This document shows positions 54,001-62,428 of a DNA stretch of 64,000 nucleotides, piece after piece. The notes under the pieces are model-generated. The model was not told where the DNA came from and made no database searches. It saw only the letters and a list, made by a program, of their open reading frames with translations. The position numbers and the translations under genes were made by a program. Origin of the DNA: Pseudomonas gozinkensis (lineage in GTDB: Bacteria > Pseudomonadota > Gammaproteobacteria > Pseudomonadales > Pseudomonadaceae). The stretch's first letter is position 1. The number at the start of each line of letters is the position of its first letter. The DNA lies in contig NZ_CP062253.1 in assembly GCF_014863585.1 (NCBI RefSeq), positions 3,684,501 through 3,748,500 on the forward strand, given 5' to 3'.

Positions 54001-54387
54001 TTAATCAGCAGGTGATCCCGAGGTCTGCTTCACCGGCAATTGCAAATTATCCAACGCCCGATTCACCGCCAACTCCCCGAGCATGATCAACTGCGCAATG
54101 CCCACCAACGCCCGACGCTGCGAAGCCGGCACCAGACTGGCGATGTTCTGGGCAATGGTTTGGGCCGAAGCGAGTGTTTCACTGGCATCAATCAGCAGTT
54201 CTTCGTTTTTGTTGTCCGCAGTCACGGCATACATCCCGCGGGTTCTGCGTAGAGGCGGCGTGGAGCCGGGCGGACAGAGGTAATGGTCGAGCGCGCGGTC
54301 GGCGGCTTCGTGGAGTTTTCTGGAATCGATGGATTCGTAGGGGGAAACCGAGTCGGCTTCGGGCGGGTTGGGTGTTGGTTTGATCAT
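54001..54387 (-). CDS. DUF6124/DUF3077-type small protein, copy 2
   Basis: A 128-residue paralogue of the protein at 53052-53414. It shares MxKPTPNPPExD at the start, EAADRALDHYLCPP, ELLIDASETLASAQTIAQNI and GIAQLIMLGELAVNRALDNL; only the middle differs (TPPLRRTRGMYAVTADNKNE). A GGAG site lies before the ATG. The two copies are convergent, about 590 bases apart, each with its own long leader. Confidence 0.75.
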   Translation of the reverse strand: MIKPTPNPPEADSVSPYESIDSRKLHEAADRALDHYLCPPGSTPPLRRTRGMYAVTADNKNEELLIDASETLASAQTIAQNIASLVPASQRRALVGIAQLIMLGELAVNRALDNLQLPVKQTSGSPAD

Positions 54388-54680
54388 GGTGAAGCTCCAT
54401 TTTTATACCTGGTGGAACCACCAACACCTGTCGCTAAACAAGTAAAGGTGGCAGCTGTACGCGGGTTAGCGAACCGAGAGGTATAAGACCCGGCAGACCC
54501 GAAGGTCTCCCACGCACAGCCACCATATCGTCATCGCAAAAATCTGCGACAAACTGGAGCGTCGTTGAACTTATACCTGGTCAGGTCGCTAAACCCGGTC
54601 GCTGGGTTGCCAGCGACACGTAGACGATAAAGACCAGGTACAAAGCGTACAAGCCGGCGGATTCTGGCGTAGCTGTAGGC
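54388..54680 (-). ncRNA. Structured leader of DUF6124 gene, copy 2
   Basis: A 293-base leader with the same plan as copy 1 (minus-strand reading): anchor CTACGCCAGAATCCGCCGGC (complement of 54653-54672); hairpin GTCGCTG/CAGCGAC (54598-54617); segment A (54570-54596, GGGTTTAGCGACC...AGGTATAAG); TATGGTGGC and hairpin GGGAGACC-TTC-GGTCT; segment B (54463-54487, CTTATACCT...CGCTAACCC); segment C (54400-54441, GTTTAGCGAC...CCAGGTATAA), adjacent to ATGGAGC with the ribosome binding site. A 30-codon frame (MVAVRGRPSG... at 54526-54434) runs through B. Stem sequences differ from copy 1 but pairing is kept. Confidence 0.65.
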
Positions 54681-54957
54681 AACGGCGCAAGGATATGTAG
54701 CCTGAGAGAGTGTCTGGAGATGTCTTTTTAAACGTTGGTGTTTATCGAAGCTTTACTGCGGCACCTCCATGAGGTGTGGAGGCCGGCCAGATGATTTTCC
54801 GGTTTATTTTTTGGAAATAAATCAGTCCCCTTTTTCCCTTTTTCTACTCGCCAACCAGTCGTGCTACAGATTGCTCATTTCTGAAATTGACTATTGAATG
54901 TACTGGCCCCCGTGATACCTTCCTTGTGCTATGGCGCAATGATTTGGGTAGGGGCAC
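54681..54957. other. Intergenic stretch before the SIR2 gene
   Basis: No gene seen. The left end must contain the promoter of the minus-strand leader. The right 120 bases are AT-rich and must hold the promoter of the SIR2-HerA operon; TTGACT (54887-54892) is a weak -35 candidate. A GGTAGGGG ribosome-binding-like sequence precedes the SIR2 ATG. Confidence 0.4.
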
Positions 54958-55995
54958 ATGGAATTAGGTGCGTTGAAGAAGCGGCTCCAGCAACATCTTG
55001 GTGACGGACTTGTATTAGTAATTGGTTCTGGATTGTCCTGTGCAGAAGGCGTGCCCGGGATGGGAGCGCTTGGGCAGCATCTTGTCACGCATATTCCTGC
55101 GGCCCTCTCTCCGGACGACAACACACTCTGGGAACAGATTCATCCCCTCATAGAAACCGACGGGCTGGAGGCAGCTTTACTGAGGTATGCTCCCACTCCC
55201 TCCCTCGAGGCGGCCATTGTTCAAAGTACGGCCGACTTCATTGCTCTCGCTGAATCAAGCATCATTTCCGAAGTTTTCAATAACACAAAGACGCTTCGCT
55301 TAACCAACCTCATTCCTCATCTATTGAAGCCGGACACCGGCATACCAATTGTTACAACTAACTATGATCGCCTTGTCGAGATTGCATGCGAGGAAGCCAA
55401 GCTAGGTGTTGATACGATGTTCAGTGGTCATTTTGCAGCGAGGCTTGACCCGCAGGATAGCTACTGGAGTTTCTGCCGAGGCGTTAAGCTAGCGGGCAAA
55501 AATGTGCGCTATAAATTCGCGTCGAAGGTAAATGTATTCAAACCTCACGGTAGCCTCGACTGGTATTACCGCGAAGGCAATCCTGTGCGCTACGCTGGGA
55601 CCTTGCCTCTTCCCCGGCTCATCATTACGCCAGGTTTGAACAAGTTTCGGAGCGGTTACGATAGCCCTTTCGACAAACATCGCGAAAAAGCGAACGATGC
55701 CATTGATAAGGCGCGATATTTCCTCATCATCGGCTACGGCTTCAATGACGATCATTTGGAAACCCATCTCACCCCTCGCATAAAGTCCGGTGTGAAGACG
55801 GTTATTTTGACGCATTGGCTATCCCCTAAAGCCCGGGAGATCGCTACGAAAAACAAGCAGGTAATTGCTGCCGAGTATCACGAAGATGGAGGAACTGTTG
55901 GTACTCGTTTCATAGTTGATGGCACCGAAAAGTTTTATCCCGGTATTAACTATTGGGATCTCGACGGATTTGTGAAAGGAGTTCTATCCGCATGA
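54958..55995 (+). CDS. SIR2-domain defence effector (SIR2-HerA system)
   Basis: A 345-residue protein with a SIR2-like NAD-consuming domain. The NAD-binding start LVLVIGSGLSCAEGVPGM holds GSGLS at 23-27. TTNYD (133-137) carries the conserved Asn135 and Asp137. KPHGSLDW (195-202) holds the catalytic-type His197, and FLIIGYGFNDDHL lies at 255-267. There is no zinc-ribbon as in deacetylase sirtuins. Its stop overlaps the HerA start (ATGA). In known SIR2-HerA (also called Nezha) systems phage infection triggers NAD depletion by the complex. Base composition is lower in GC than the T2SS genes. Confidence 0.85.
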   Translation: MELGALKKRLQQHLGDGLVLVIGSGLSCAEGVPGMGALGQHLVTHIPAALSPDDNTLWEQIHPLIETDGLEAALLRYAPTPSLEAAIVQSTADFIALAESSIISEVFNNTKTLRLTNLIPHLLKPDTGIPIVTTNYDRLVEIACEEAKLGVDTMFSGHFAARLDPQDSYWSFCRGVKLAGKNVRYKFASKVNVFKPHGSLDWYYREGNPVRYAGTLPLPRLIITPGLNKFRSGYDSPFDKHREKANDAIDKARYFLIIGYGFNDDHLETHLTPRIKSGVKTVILTHWLSPKAREIATKNKQVIAAEYHEDGGTVGTRFIVDGTEKFYPGINYWDLDGFVKGVLSA

Positions 55996-57737
55996 CTGGT
56001 TCAGCGCTTGATTTTACAGACAACGACCAAATTGGACGCGTGGCCGGTGTCGACACCAGTCGTGTAGCCATTGATGTCACCAACTCAGACATGTTGACCC
56101 GCGTTGGAATTGGGCAACTCATCGCCATCAAAGGCGTGACCCAGGCAGAATATCTGATCGCAATGGCTGATCGGGTTACTCGCACACTCCGAGAGGAACT
56201 TCCTGATCCGGCAGATGGTGAGTTCGGAACTCTGATGATTTCGCCTGCAGATCACATGCAAGCATTTGTTATCGGCACCTATCGGTCGGTTGATGGTGAC
56301 AGTTCTGACACCTTCAAGCGCGGCGCTGATAGCTTTCCACAGATAGATAGAGACTGCTTCGTCATTGAAGGCCCCAATCTTCAGCGATTTATGGGTATTT
56401 TGGGCGCTGGGCTCTCCGAAGACGAGCGGTTGAAACTTGGGACCTTTGTTGCTGATCGGAGTGCTGAAGCGATCGCGAGTGGTGACAAATTCTTTCAGCG
56501 GCACGCGGCAATTCTGGGTAGCACTGGATCGGGTAAAAGCTGGGCTGTCGCTCTCATTCTCGAACGGGCCGCCAAACTCAAGTTCCCCAACATTGTGGTA
56601 TTCGATATGCATGGCGAATATCAACCGCTTGCAGACCAGAGCAAAGGCGGATTCGCACAGCGTTTCCGTATCGCTGGACCTGGCGACCTTACAGCACCAA
56701 AGGACGATGCGTTGTTCCTTCCGTACTGGCTGCTAAACCGTGATGAGATGCTTTCGATGATTTTGGACCGGAGTGATCAAAATGCTCCCAACCAAGCTTC
56801 TCGCTTCACTCGCCACGTTCGAGAGTTAAAGGGCGCCACTCTGGATATTTCGGATAAGGCCAAGGTTAAAGAGACTTTTACGGTCGACTCGCCGATACCC
56901 TATGCCGTTTCAGACCTAGTCGCAAAATTGAAGATCGACAACACGACGAAAGGGGTCGGATCAAAAGGCGCAGCGGTAAAGGGGGAATGGGAGGATAAAC
57001 TGACCCGATTTATTTCCCGTCTTGAGGCGAAGCTTGAAGATCGCCGTTACGGTTTTATGTTCTCGCCGCCACCAGAGTCATTAGATTACGGATGGCTCGC
57101 AAAGCAGATTGTGAAACTGCTTCGCGCGGGTTCAAATAATGGCATTAAGATTATTGACTTCTCTGAGGTTCCCGCCGATGTACTACCCGTCGTTACCGGT
57201 ACACTGGCTCGCCTCCTTTACGATGTCCAATTTTGGATGAGTGGGGATGCACGGACGCCGATCACGCTGCTCTGCGACGAAGCGCATCTCTACCTACCGG
57301 TGAAAGATGACGCCGACGCTGTCCAGCGGCAGGCGTTGTGGTCATTTGAACGTATAGCAAAGGAAGGGCGTAAATACGGTTTTTCATTACTCGTGGTAAG
57401 CCAAAGACCATCTGATGTGAGTCGGACGATTCTCTCCCAATGCAATAACTTTCTCGCTCTCAGGCTTACAAATGATAGCGATCAGAATGTTATAAAAAAA
57501 CTCATGCCGGACTCATTAGTTGGGCTAACAGCAATGCTACCCTTACTCGATACAGGCGAGGCTCTGCTTCTAGGTGATGCTGTTCTTCTTCCCACTCGAA
57601 TCAAGCTGGATCGACCTCAAGTAAAACCTGACAGCGCGACGCGAGAATTCTGGAAGGAATGGGGTTCGCTGAAACCTAATGAGGACTTGCTGGAGGCAGC
57701 AGTCGAATGCCTACGGAGTCAGTCGCGAGCAAGCTGA
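55992..57737 (+). CDS. HerA-type ATPase of the SIR2-HerA defence system
   Basis: A hexameric FtsK/HerA-family ATPase of 581 residues. The N-terminal HAS-barrel-like region (about 1-140, ending near LQRFMGILGAGLSEDERLKL) is followed by Walker A GSTGSGKS (176-183), NIVVFDMHGEY, Walker B LLCDEAHLYLP (near 425) and VVSQRPSDVSRTILSQCNNF with LALRLTNDSDQ, all hallmarks of HerA. The ATG overlaps the SIR2 stop; a longer in-frame start inside the SIR2 gene is not credible. It is expected to form a complex with the SIR2 protein and gate its activity. Confidence 0.88.
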   Translation: MTGSALDFTDNDQIGRVAGVDTSRVAIDVTNSDMLTRVGIGQLIAIKGVTQAEYLIAMADRVTRTLREELPDPADGEFGTLMISPADHMQAFVIGTYRSVDGDSSDTFKRGADSFPQIDRDCFVIEGPNLQRFMGILGAGLSEDERLKLGTFVADRSAEAIASGDKFFQRHAAILGSTGSGKSWAVALILERAAKLKFPNIVVFDMHGEYQPLADQSKGGFAQRFRIAGPGDLTAPKDDALFLPYWLLNRDEMLSMILDRSDQNAPNQASRFTRHVRELKGATLDISDKAKVKETFTVDSPIPYAVSDLVAKLKIDNTTKGVGSKGAAVKGEWEDKLTRFISRLEAKLEDRRYGFMFSPPPESLDYGWLAKQIVKLLRAGSNNGIKIIDFSEVPADVLPVVTGTLARLLYDVQFWMSGDARTPITLLCDEAHLYLPVKDDADAVQRQALWSFERIAKEGRKYGFSLLVVSQRPSDVSRTILSQCNNFLALRLTNDSDQNVIKKLMPDSLVGLTAMLPLLDTGEALLLGDAVLLPTRIKLDRPQVKPDSATREFWKEWGSLKPNEDLLEAAVECLRSQSRAS

Positions 57738-58000
57738 TCGATTACGCTTGATGTTGAATGAAGGTAAAAACAGGGGAATTCTTTATTCCCCATTTTTACA
57801 GCTTCTTAAACATTTGATAAAAACCAAGCCCCCCAAAAAAAACGGCCAAATAAAAACCGACAGCCCAACCCACATAAAACACAACAACCCAATAAAATAT
57901 CAAATACAGCACAAATCATGCAGTCATATTAATTAAGCAACAGAGCTTAGCATCAAACCTATAACAACGGACATTTAACACAGACACGAAGCCGACCCCA
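57738..58000. other. AT-rich spacer between two defence modules
   Basis: These 263 bases are very AT-rich and A-rich on the plus strand (for example CCCCCCAAAAAAAACGG near 57829) with no convincing frame. They separate the SIR2-HerA pair from the ATPase/HNH pair and presumably hold the promoter of the latter. No clear -35/-10 pair or hairpin seen. Confidence 0.4.
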
Positions 58001-59587
58001 ATGAATAACCCTAAGCGCATGAACTATAACAACACCACACTAAAGTGCCGCATAGATGACTTCGAGAGCGGCCGACTGATGGAAGACCACAGTTTCAATA
58101 ACTGCCTACTCTACCTAACTCAGCCGACAACTTATTCACCTGAGATAACATTGGCAACTGTCTGCTTCGTTCGCAACGATCATGTCGTTCGAACCTGGCA
58201 CGCACGAATTACAAAATTCAGCAAATTTAACGCGACATTAGCACACACCTCAAATGGAGAATTCAGCGCCGCTGTAAATTTATTTGAATTTAATTCCCAA
58301 GAAGCTAGCATCCTGGATGATCGTTCTGCATATAGAGAACTTATAGAAATTGCAGGACCAGCCACTGCTAAAGCTCTCTTGTTTCGCGCTCATGACGCTG
58401 CAGTCCTACACGCATTCAGACCTACCAGCCAGCTGTATAAAAAACTTGTTCAAGACTCATCTCTACACGGGCTCATTGTAAACGACAGCGAATTCTACAC
58501 TTACATCTCTCTAAAGCTTATATTTGAGGAAAACGCAATTGGAGGTCATAAGACGATCTCTCATTTACAATCGACTTTACCGACAATATCAAACAATCAA
58601 AAAGCACAGCTAGAACTAGACTTTCGCTTCAACCACACTGCGACACCATTTGCTTTACCACTTAACGTAATCATAGGATCTAACGGCGTCGGTAAAACTC
58701 GCACCCTTCAAGCGATCGCACGCACTTTACAAAAAAATGATGGTAGATACTCTAAGAATGAATATCCTCGCAGCAACCCGATTGTTGTGTTTTCCCATGA
58801 GCCACAACGTTGGAGAGAGAACAGTGCAAAAAGCTTCAAACATGTTTCGCTAAGTATCACCCGTTCTGATTGGGGAAAACTACCCGCCATCACACAAGAA
58901 ATTTCGCTATTGCGCGAAAGAAACTTTTCGCTCAGCACACTTAACAACATCATTAAAAAAGTGCTAGACACTCGTCATCTATACTTAAAAAAGATGGGAA
59001 ATGAATCTACGGGATACTCCCTTGACGAATTAGCAAACCAACCGGATAAGTGTGAACGCATTGACATTAGTGCCGAATATAAATTTATAGACGACCATGG
59101 CCTAGAACATCACTTGAGCTCAGGCCAGAGAGCCTTAATCTGCTTTTGTTTTAATGTAGTCTTACACTGCAGGCCAAAATCAATATTATTAATTGACGAA
59201 CCAGAAAACCACCTACACCCAAGATTTATCTCGCTACTCATACAGACACTTAACTCAGTTTTATTAGCAACAGAATCGGTAGCTATTGTCGCCACACATT
59301 CACCCTTCATCGTGAGAGAAATCGACAAGTCTGGTGTGTTAATTTTGCAAGTTGATCAGCAAAACCTCCCATCACTATTTCGACCAAGCATGCAAACGCT
59401 GGGTGGTGATATATCGCTAATTTCTGACTTTGTTTTTGAAGACATTAGTGTGCGGAAAGGTTATCAAGAGTCCATCGATGAATCCCTGCGTGCCTGCCGT
59501 GATCCTGCCGCTCGAAAAGCTGTCTTGGAGCAATTCACTGCCCTTGGCATCGATGCCGCAGCCTATGCGCGATCGTTGGAGCATTAA
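58001..59587 (+). CDS. ABC-type/AAA_21 ATPase of a Septu-like defence pair (PtuA-like)
   Basis: An ATPase of 528 residues of the OLD/RecF-like class. The first 210 or so residues have no motif I know. Then come Walker A GSNGVGKT (about 226-233), the ABC signature LSSGQRALICF (about 371), Walker B SILLIDEPENHLHP (about 395-408) and H-loop VAIVATHSPFIV (about 428-439). A long inserted region (NGRYSKN-like to PDKCERIDIS) lies between Walker A and the signature. ATPase plus an adjacent HNH gene is the make-up of Septu (PtuA/PtuB). The start is uncertain (58001 or 58019). DNA is much more AT-rich than the chromosome around it. Confidence 0.75.
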   Translation: MNNPKRMNYNNTTLKCRIDDFESGRLMEDHSFNNCLLYLTQPTTYSPEITLATVCFVRNDHVVRTWHARITKFSKFNATLAHTSNGEFSAAVNLFEFNSQEASILDDRSAYRELIEIAGPATAKALLFRAHDAAVLHAFRPTSQLYKKLVQDSSLHGLIVNDSEFYTYISLKLIFEENAIGGHKTISHLQSTLPTISNNQKAQLELDFRFNHTATPFALPLNVIIGSNGVGKTRTLQAIARTLQKNDGRYSKNEYPRSNPIVVFSHEPQRWRENSAKSFKHVSLSITRSDWGKLPAITQEISLLRERNFSLSTLNNIIKKVLDTRHLYLKKMGNESTGYSLDELANQPDKCERIDISAEYKFIDDHGLEHHLSSGQRALICFCFNVVLHCRPKSILLIDEPENHLHPRFISLLIQTLNSVLLATESVAIVATHSPFIVREIDKSGVLILQVDQQNLPSLFRPSMQTLGGDISLISDFVFEDISVRKGYQESIDESLRACRDPAARKAVLEQFTALGIDAAAYARSLEH

Positions 59588-59597
59588 GAGAATAAAC

Positions 59598-60605
59598 ATG
59601 CCTACGTACATTCAACGCACCAGACAAATCAGCGATGATCTGAAAGCTATATCAGCGTTCGTAAAAGAAGAACAAAAAAACTCAGATATTTTGCGACCAC
59701 AACTCAGCAATCTTCGTTCGATGTTCAATAACTACTTGCACGCTGTAGAAAACCCAAACAGCCATAGAGCATGGCGAAAATACAATATTAGCGCGGCGAC
59801 TGCCTTTCACTTTCTCTATGACAGCAAAGCAAAATGCCTATCCTACGTTGATGACTTTCGCCATGATGCTATCGATAAGCTTGGTGGTTGCCCATACTGC
59901 GGGCTGCCCAGCAACATAACATTAGATCACTATCTCCCTAGAAAAATAGGTGCTTTCCCAGAATTCTCTATATTGTCTAAAAATCTAGTGCCGGCCTGCT
60001 CAGACTGCCAAGGAAAGAAGAGTGATTTCTATACACTTACTAAAGAAAAATCAATCCCCAAACGAAGATCTAGACTCAAAACAACACGCAAAATAAAAAA
60101 AACCTACAAGCACATCAAAATCAGCAACCGAAAAAGTTCGCGACACACCCTAAGCATGCGTATAAAACCACTTAGATTGCTTCATCCATACGTAGATTCG
60201 TTCTTGATGCACTCAGTATTGAGTATCTATCCGACATCCCAGAGAAACCGATTTTTAGTACATGCCAAAGGTAGCTTGCGCAAAGAGGAACGTGAACGAT
60301 TAAACTTTCATTTAAAAAAACTCAATATCGAAACACGTTGCAACCATGCTATCGGCAGATGTAGAAATGCAATAATTAGAGACTTATCGTCCAACAACAT
60401 ATCTTTCGATCGAAAAAGCATAGTCAAAGAACTACCAAGACTTCTAAAGTCCGCCTTGGAACGTGCTGCATTAGCCCCAAACGCCATAGAACCGGCCTAC
60501 ATCAAGTCGTTAATCAACCATCCCTCAACACTTGACGACTTAATTAACTGGTCTCAAAACCGTATCGAGCCGAACATATTAGCAGCCAAGCCCATTATTC
60601 TTTAA
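59598..60605 (+). CDS. HNH endonuclease of the Septu-like pair (PtuB-like)
   Basis: A 335-residue putative nuclease, starting 10 bases after the ATPase stop (AAGAGAA precedes the ATG). The HNH core lies at residues 98-142: CPYC (C98, C101), LDHYLPR (D110, H111), NLVPACSDCQGKKSD (N129, C134, C137). The two CxxC pairs should bind structural zinc and H111 is the general base. About 190 residues follow the HNH with a very basic stretch (KRRSRLKTTRKIKKTYKHIK), longer than the PtuB proteins I know. It should cut nucleic acid when released or directed by the ATPase. Confidence 0.75.
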   Translation: MPTYIQRTRQISDDLKAISAFVKEEQKNSDILRPQLSNLRSMFNNYLHAVENPNSHRAWRKYNISAATAFHFLYDSKAKCLSYVDDFRHDAIDKLGGCPYCGLPSNITLDHYLPRKIGAFPEFSILSKNLVPACSDCQGKKSDFYTLTKEKSIPKRRSRLKTTRKIKKTYKHIKISNRKSSRHTLSMRIKPLRLLHPYVDSFLMHSVLSIYPTSQRNRFLVHAKGSLRKEERERLNFHLKKLNIETRCNHAIGRCRNAIIRDLSSNNISFDRKSIVKELPRLLKSALERAALAPNAIEPAYIKSLINHPSTLDDLINWSQNRIEPNILAAKPIIL

Positions 60606-60789
60606 CTTTTTCGGGGTGAGAAAATTCAACTCTGCTAAATTGAACTATAGATAATCGTACTCAAGAGCGCTCCTGTCCCACTTCAAACATTCTTTGCTTT
60701 TCCGGCCTCTTTTTTTCCGAGGCACTCGAACTGGTAGAAGAGCGCTATTCCAGCGGAAAGGGCAATATGCTGGAAATAAGCCCAACAAC

Positions 60790-61221
60790 TCACGGCCTAA
60801 CCAACCTAGGCATCTCCACCCCCTCCCCCAACCTCTCCACCCCCAACCGCACCCTCTCCCCACCCTGCTCAATCACCACCCCATCCCCCTCCACCGCCAC
60901 CAACTTCACCCCAGGACTCACCCGTTCCCCCTGCAAAAAACTCCTCGGCGGTCCGTCGTTGAGGCTGAGTATCGCCACCGCCCCCCGACTCCCCGCCATC
61001 ACCCCACTGACCTTGATCTCCACCGGCGCCGTGCGGTTGGAAAACCATTGCAACGCCGGGTTATCGCTGCGCGCAGCAAGCAGTTGCGGCGTAGCCGCCG
61101 GGGTGTGGGATTCGGCGGTGGTCAGGAGCAGGGATGACCAGGTGGCGATGCCGACCAGGGCGGCCAGCAGTGCGGCGGCCTGGATGATTTGGGGGGGTGA
61201 AAAGCGTGCGGTGTATCTCAT
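60790..61221 (-). CDS. hxcP: T2SS protein GspC (HxcP)
   Basis: An inner-membrane protein of 143 residues that links the platform to the secretin. A short cytoplasmic N-terminus precedes a membrane helix (IIQAAALLAALVGIATW) and a Pro-rich linker. The homology region shows ALQWFSNRTAPVEIKVSGVM, AGSRGAVAILSLNDGPPRSF and QGERVSPGVKLVAVEGDGVV. There is no PDZ or coiled coil after it, so it is a short GspC. It marks the right boundary of the inserted island: its 3' end at 60790 faces the HNH gene. Confidence 0.88.
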   Translation of the reverse strand: MRYTARFSPPQIIQAAALLAALVGIATWSSLLLTTAESHTPAATPQLLAARSDNPALQWFSNRTAPVEIKVSGVMAGSRGAVAILSLNDGPPRSFLQGERVSPGVKLVAVEGDGVVIEQGGERVRLGVERLGEGVEMPRLVRP

Positions 61222-61353
61222 GGGCTGAATCTCCTTTTAGTCCCGGTGACCAGACTACGCGGCAATTCTCACGGTTTTATTTCACACGCCTTACATGTTG
61301 GCCGTGCAGGATGGTTTTTTGGGACGGGCTGGACGCAAGGGAGTGCGCATTCG

Positions 61354-61806
61354 ATGAACCGGTGCAGGCAGCAGGGTTTTACGCTGATCGAGTTGATGGT
61401 GGTGCTGGTGATCATCGGCATCGCCAGTGCGGCGATCAGTCTGAGTATCAAGCCCGATCCGTTGCAGTTGCTGCGCAAGGACGCCGAGCGCGTGGCGCAG
61501 TTGCTGCAGATTGCCCAGGCCGAGGCCCGCGCCGATGGCCGGCCGATTGCGTGGTTGAGCGATGGCAAGGGGTTTCGGTTCAGTCGGCGCAGTGACAGTG
61601 GCAAGGGTTTTGATCATTTCGATCGGGACCCGCAGTTGCGGCCGCGTCCCTGGCAGAGTCCGAAGCTGGAGGTGCGGGTGGAGCCCAAGCAGAAGGTGGT
61701 GTTGAACGCGGAGTGGATCAATCCGCCGCTGCAGTTGACGCTGTCTGACGGGCTCAATCGGTTGAGTGTGCTGCGCGATGCTTCGGGCCGGATTAGCGTG
61801 CAATGA
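61354..61806 (+). CDS. hxcU: T2SS minor pseudopilin GspH (HxcU)
   Basis: A minor pseudopilin of 150 residues. Prepilin site CRQQG-FTLIELMVVLVIIGI with Glu at +5, then SLSIKPDPLQLLRKDAERVA and QLLQIAQAEARADGRPIAWL, the GspH pattern. I start at MNRCRQQG; the longer frame has no fitting start site. It is divergent from gspC, and its end overlaps gspJ by 4 bases. Confidence 0.92.
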   Translation: MNRCRQQGFTLIELMVVLVIIGIASAAISLSIKPDPLQLLRKDAERVAQLLQIAQAEARADGRPIAWLSDGKGFRFSRRSDSGKGFDHFDRDPQLRPRPWQSPKLEVRVEPKQKVVLNAEWINPPLQLTLSDGLNRLSVLRDASGRISVQ

Positions 61807-62411
61807 ACAGACAACAAGGTTTTACGCTGATCGAGGTAATGGTCGCGATTCTGTTGATGGCGGTGGTCAGTCTGATTGCCTGGAAGGGGCTGGACAGTGT
61901 CACCCGCGCCGACAGCCATTTGCAGGCCAGTGGTGAGCAGAGCGACAGCCTGTTGCGTGCGTTGAATCAGATGCAGCGGGATGTGGAGATGCGCGCCGGG
62001 ATCGAGCTGACGGAGCCGAAGAAGGTCGGCACCGAGGATGAACCGGCGACGGCGCCGCCTGCGCTTACGGTGCGCAGCAGTGACAGCAAGGGGTTTCGAC
62101 TGGACATTATTCGTAGCGCGGCGGATCAGCCGGGGGCGTTGCAACGGGTGCGCTGGTGGCTCAAGGGGGACACGCTGTATCGCGCGGTGGCGCCGGCGCG
62201 CAGTCGGTATCCGTTGCCGGCGCCTACGGCTGGGGTTGCGGTGTTGGGTGAGGTGAGTGATTTGCAGGTGCGGGTTTGGGAGGCGGACAAGGGGTGGCGG
62301 CAGTTGAGCGGGAGTCGGCGGGAGGATCCGTTGGGGTTGGAGGTGCGGTTGACTCGGGAGACGGCGCAAGGGCCGGAGAAGTACCGGCAGGTCATGGGGC
62401 CACTCCAATAA
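61803..62411 (+). CDS. hxcW: T2SS minor pseudopilin GspJ (HxcW)
   Basis: A minor pseudopilin of 202 residues. Prepilin site NRQQG-FTLIEVMVAILLMAV with Glu at +5. GspJ motifs are GLDSVTRADSHLQASGEQSD, LLRALNQMQRDVEMRAGIEL and QRVRWWLKGDTLYR. The ATGA overlap with gspH means the two are coupled. It forms the tip complex with GspI and GspK. A REP pair follows. Confidence 0.92.
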   Translation: MNRQQGFTLIEVMVAILLMAVVSLIAWKGLDSVTRADSHLQASGEQSDSLLRALNQMQRDVEMRAGIELTEPKKVGTEDEPATAPPALTVRSSDSKGFRLDIIRSAADQPGALQRVRWWLKGDTLYRAVAPARSRYPLPAPTAGVAVLGEVSDLQVRVWEADKGWRQLSGSRREDPLGLEVRLTRETAQGPEKYRQVMGPLQ

Positions 62412-62428
62412 CTGGGTTCACTGAGGTC

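Noticed and set aside
58001..60605. Gabija, retron or BREX-type assignment for the ATPase/HNH pair
   Set aside because: There is no UvrD-like helicase (Gabija GajB), no reverse transcriptase with its ncRNA, and no PglX/BrxC-type protein nearby; ATPase plus HNH fits Septu best.
52020..60789. Prophage or integrative element as carrier of the island
   Set aside because: No integrase, structural phage gene, tRNA target or direct repeats at the two edges could be seen; only cargo-type genes are present.
60690..60790. Possible terminator or small gene after the HNH gene (GGCCTC, T-run, GAGG)
   Set aside because: The stem is only about four bases and the T-run is in the loop; short frames here lack start signals.
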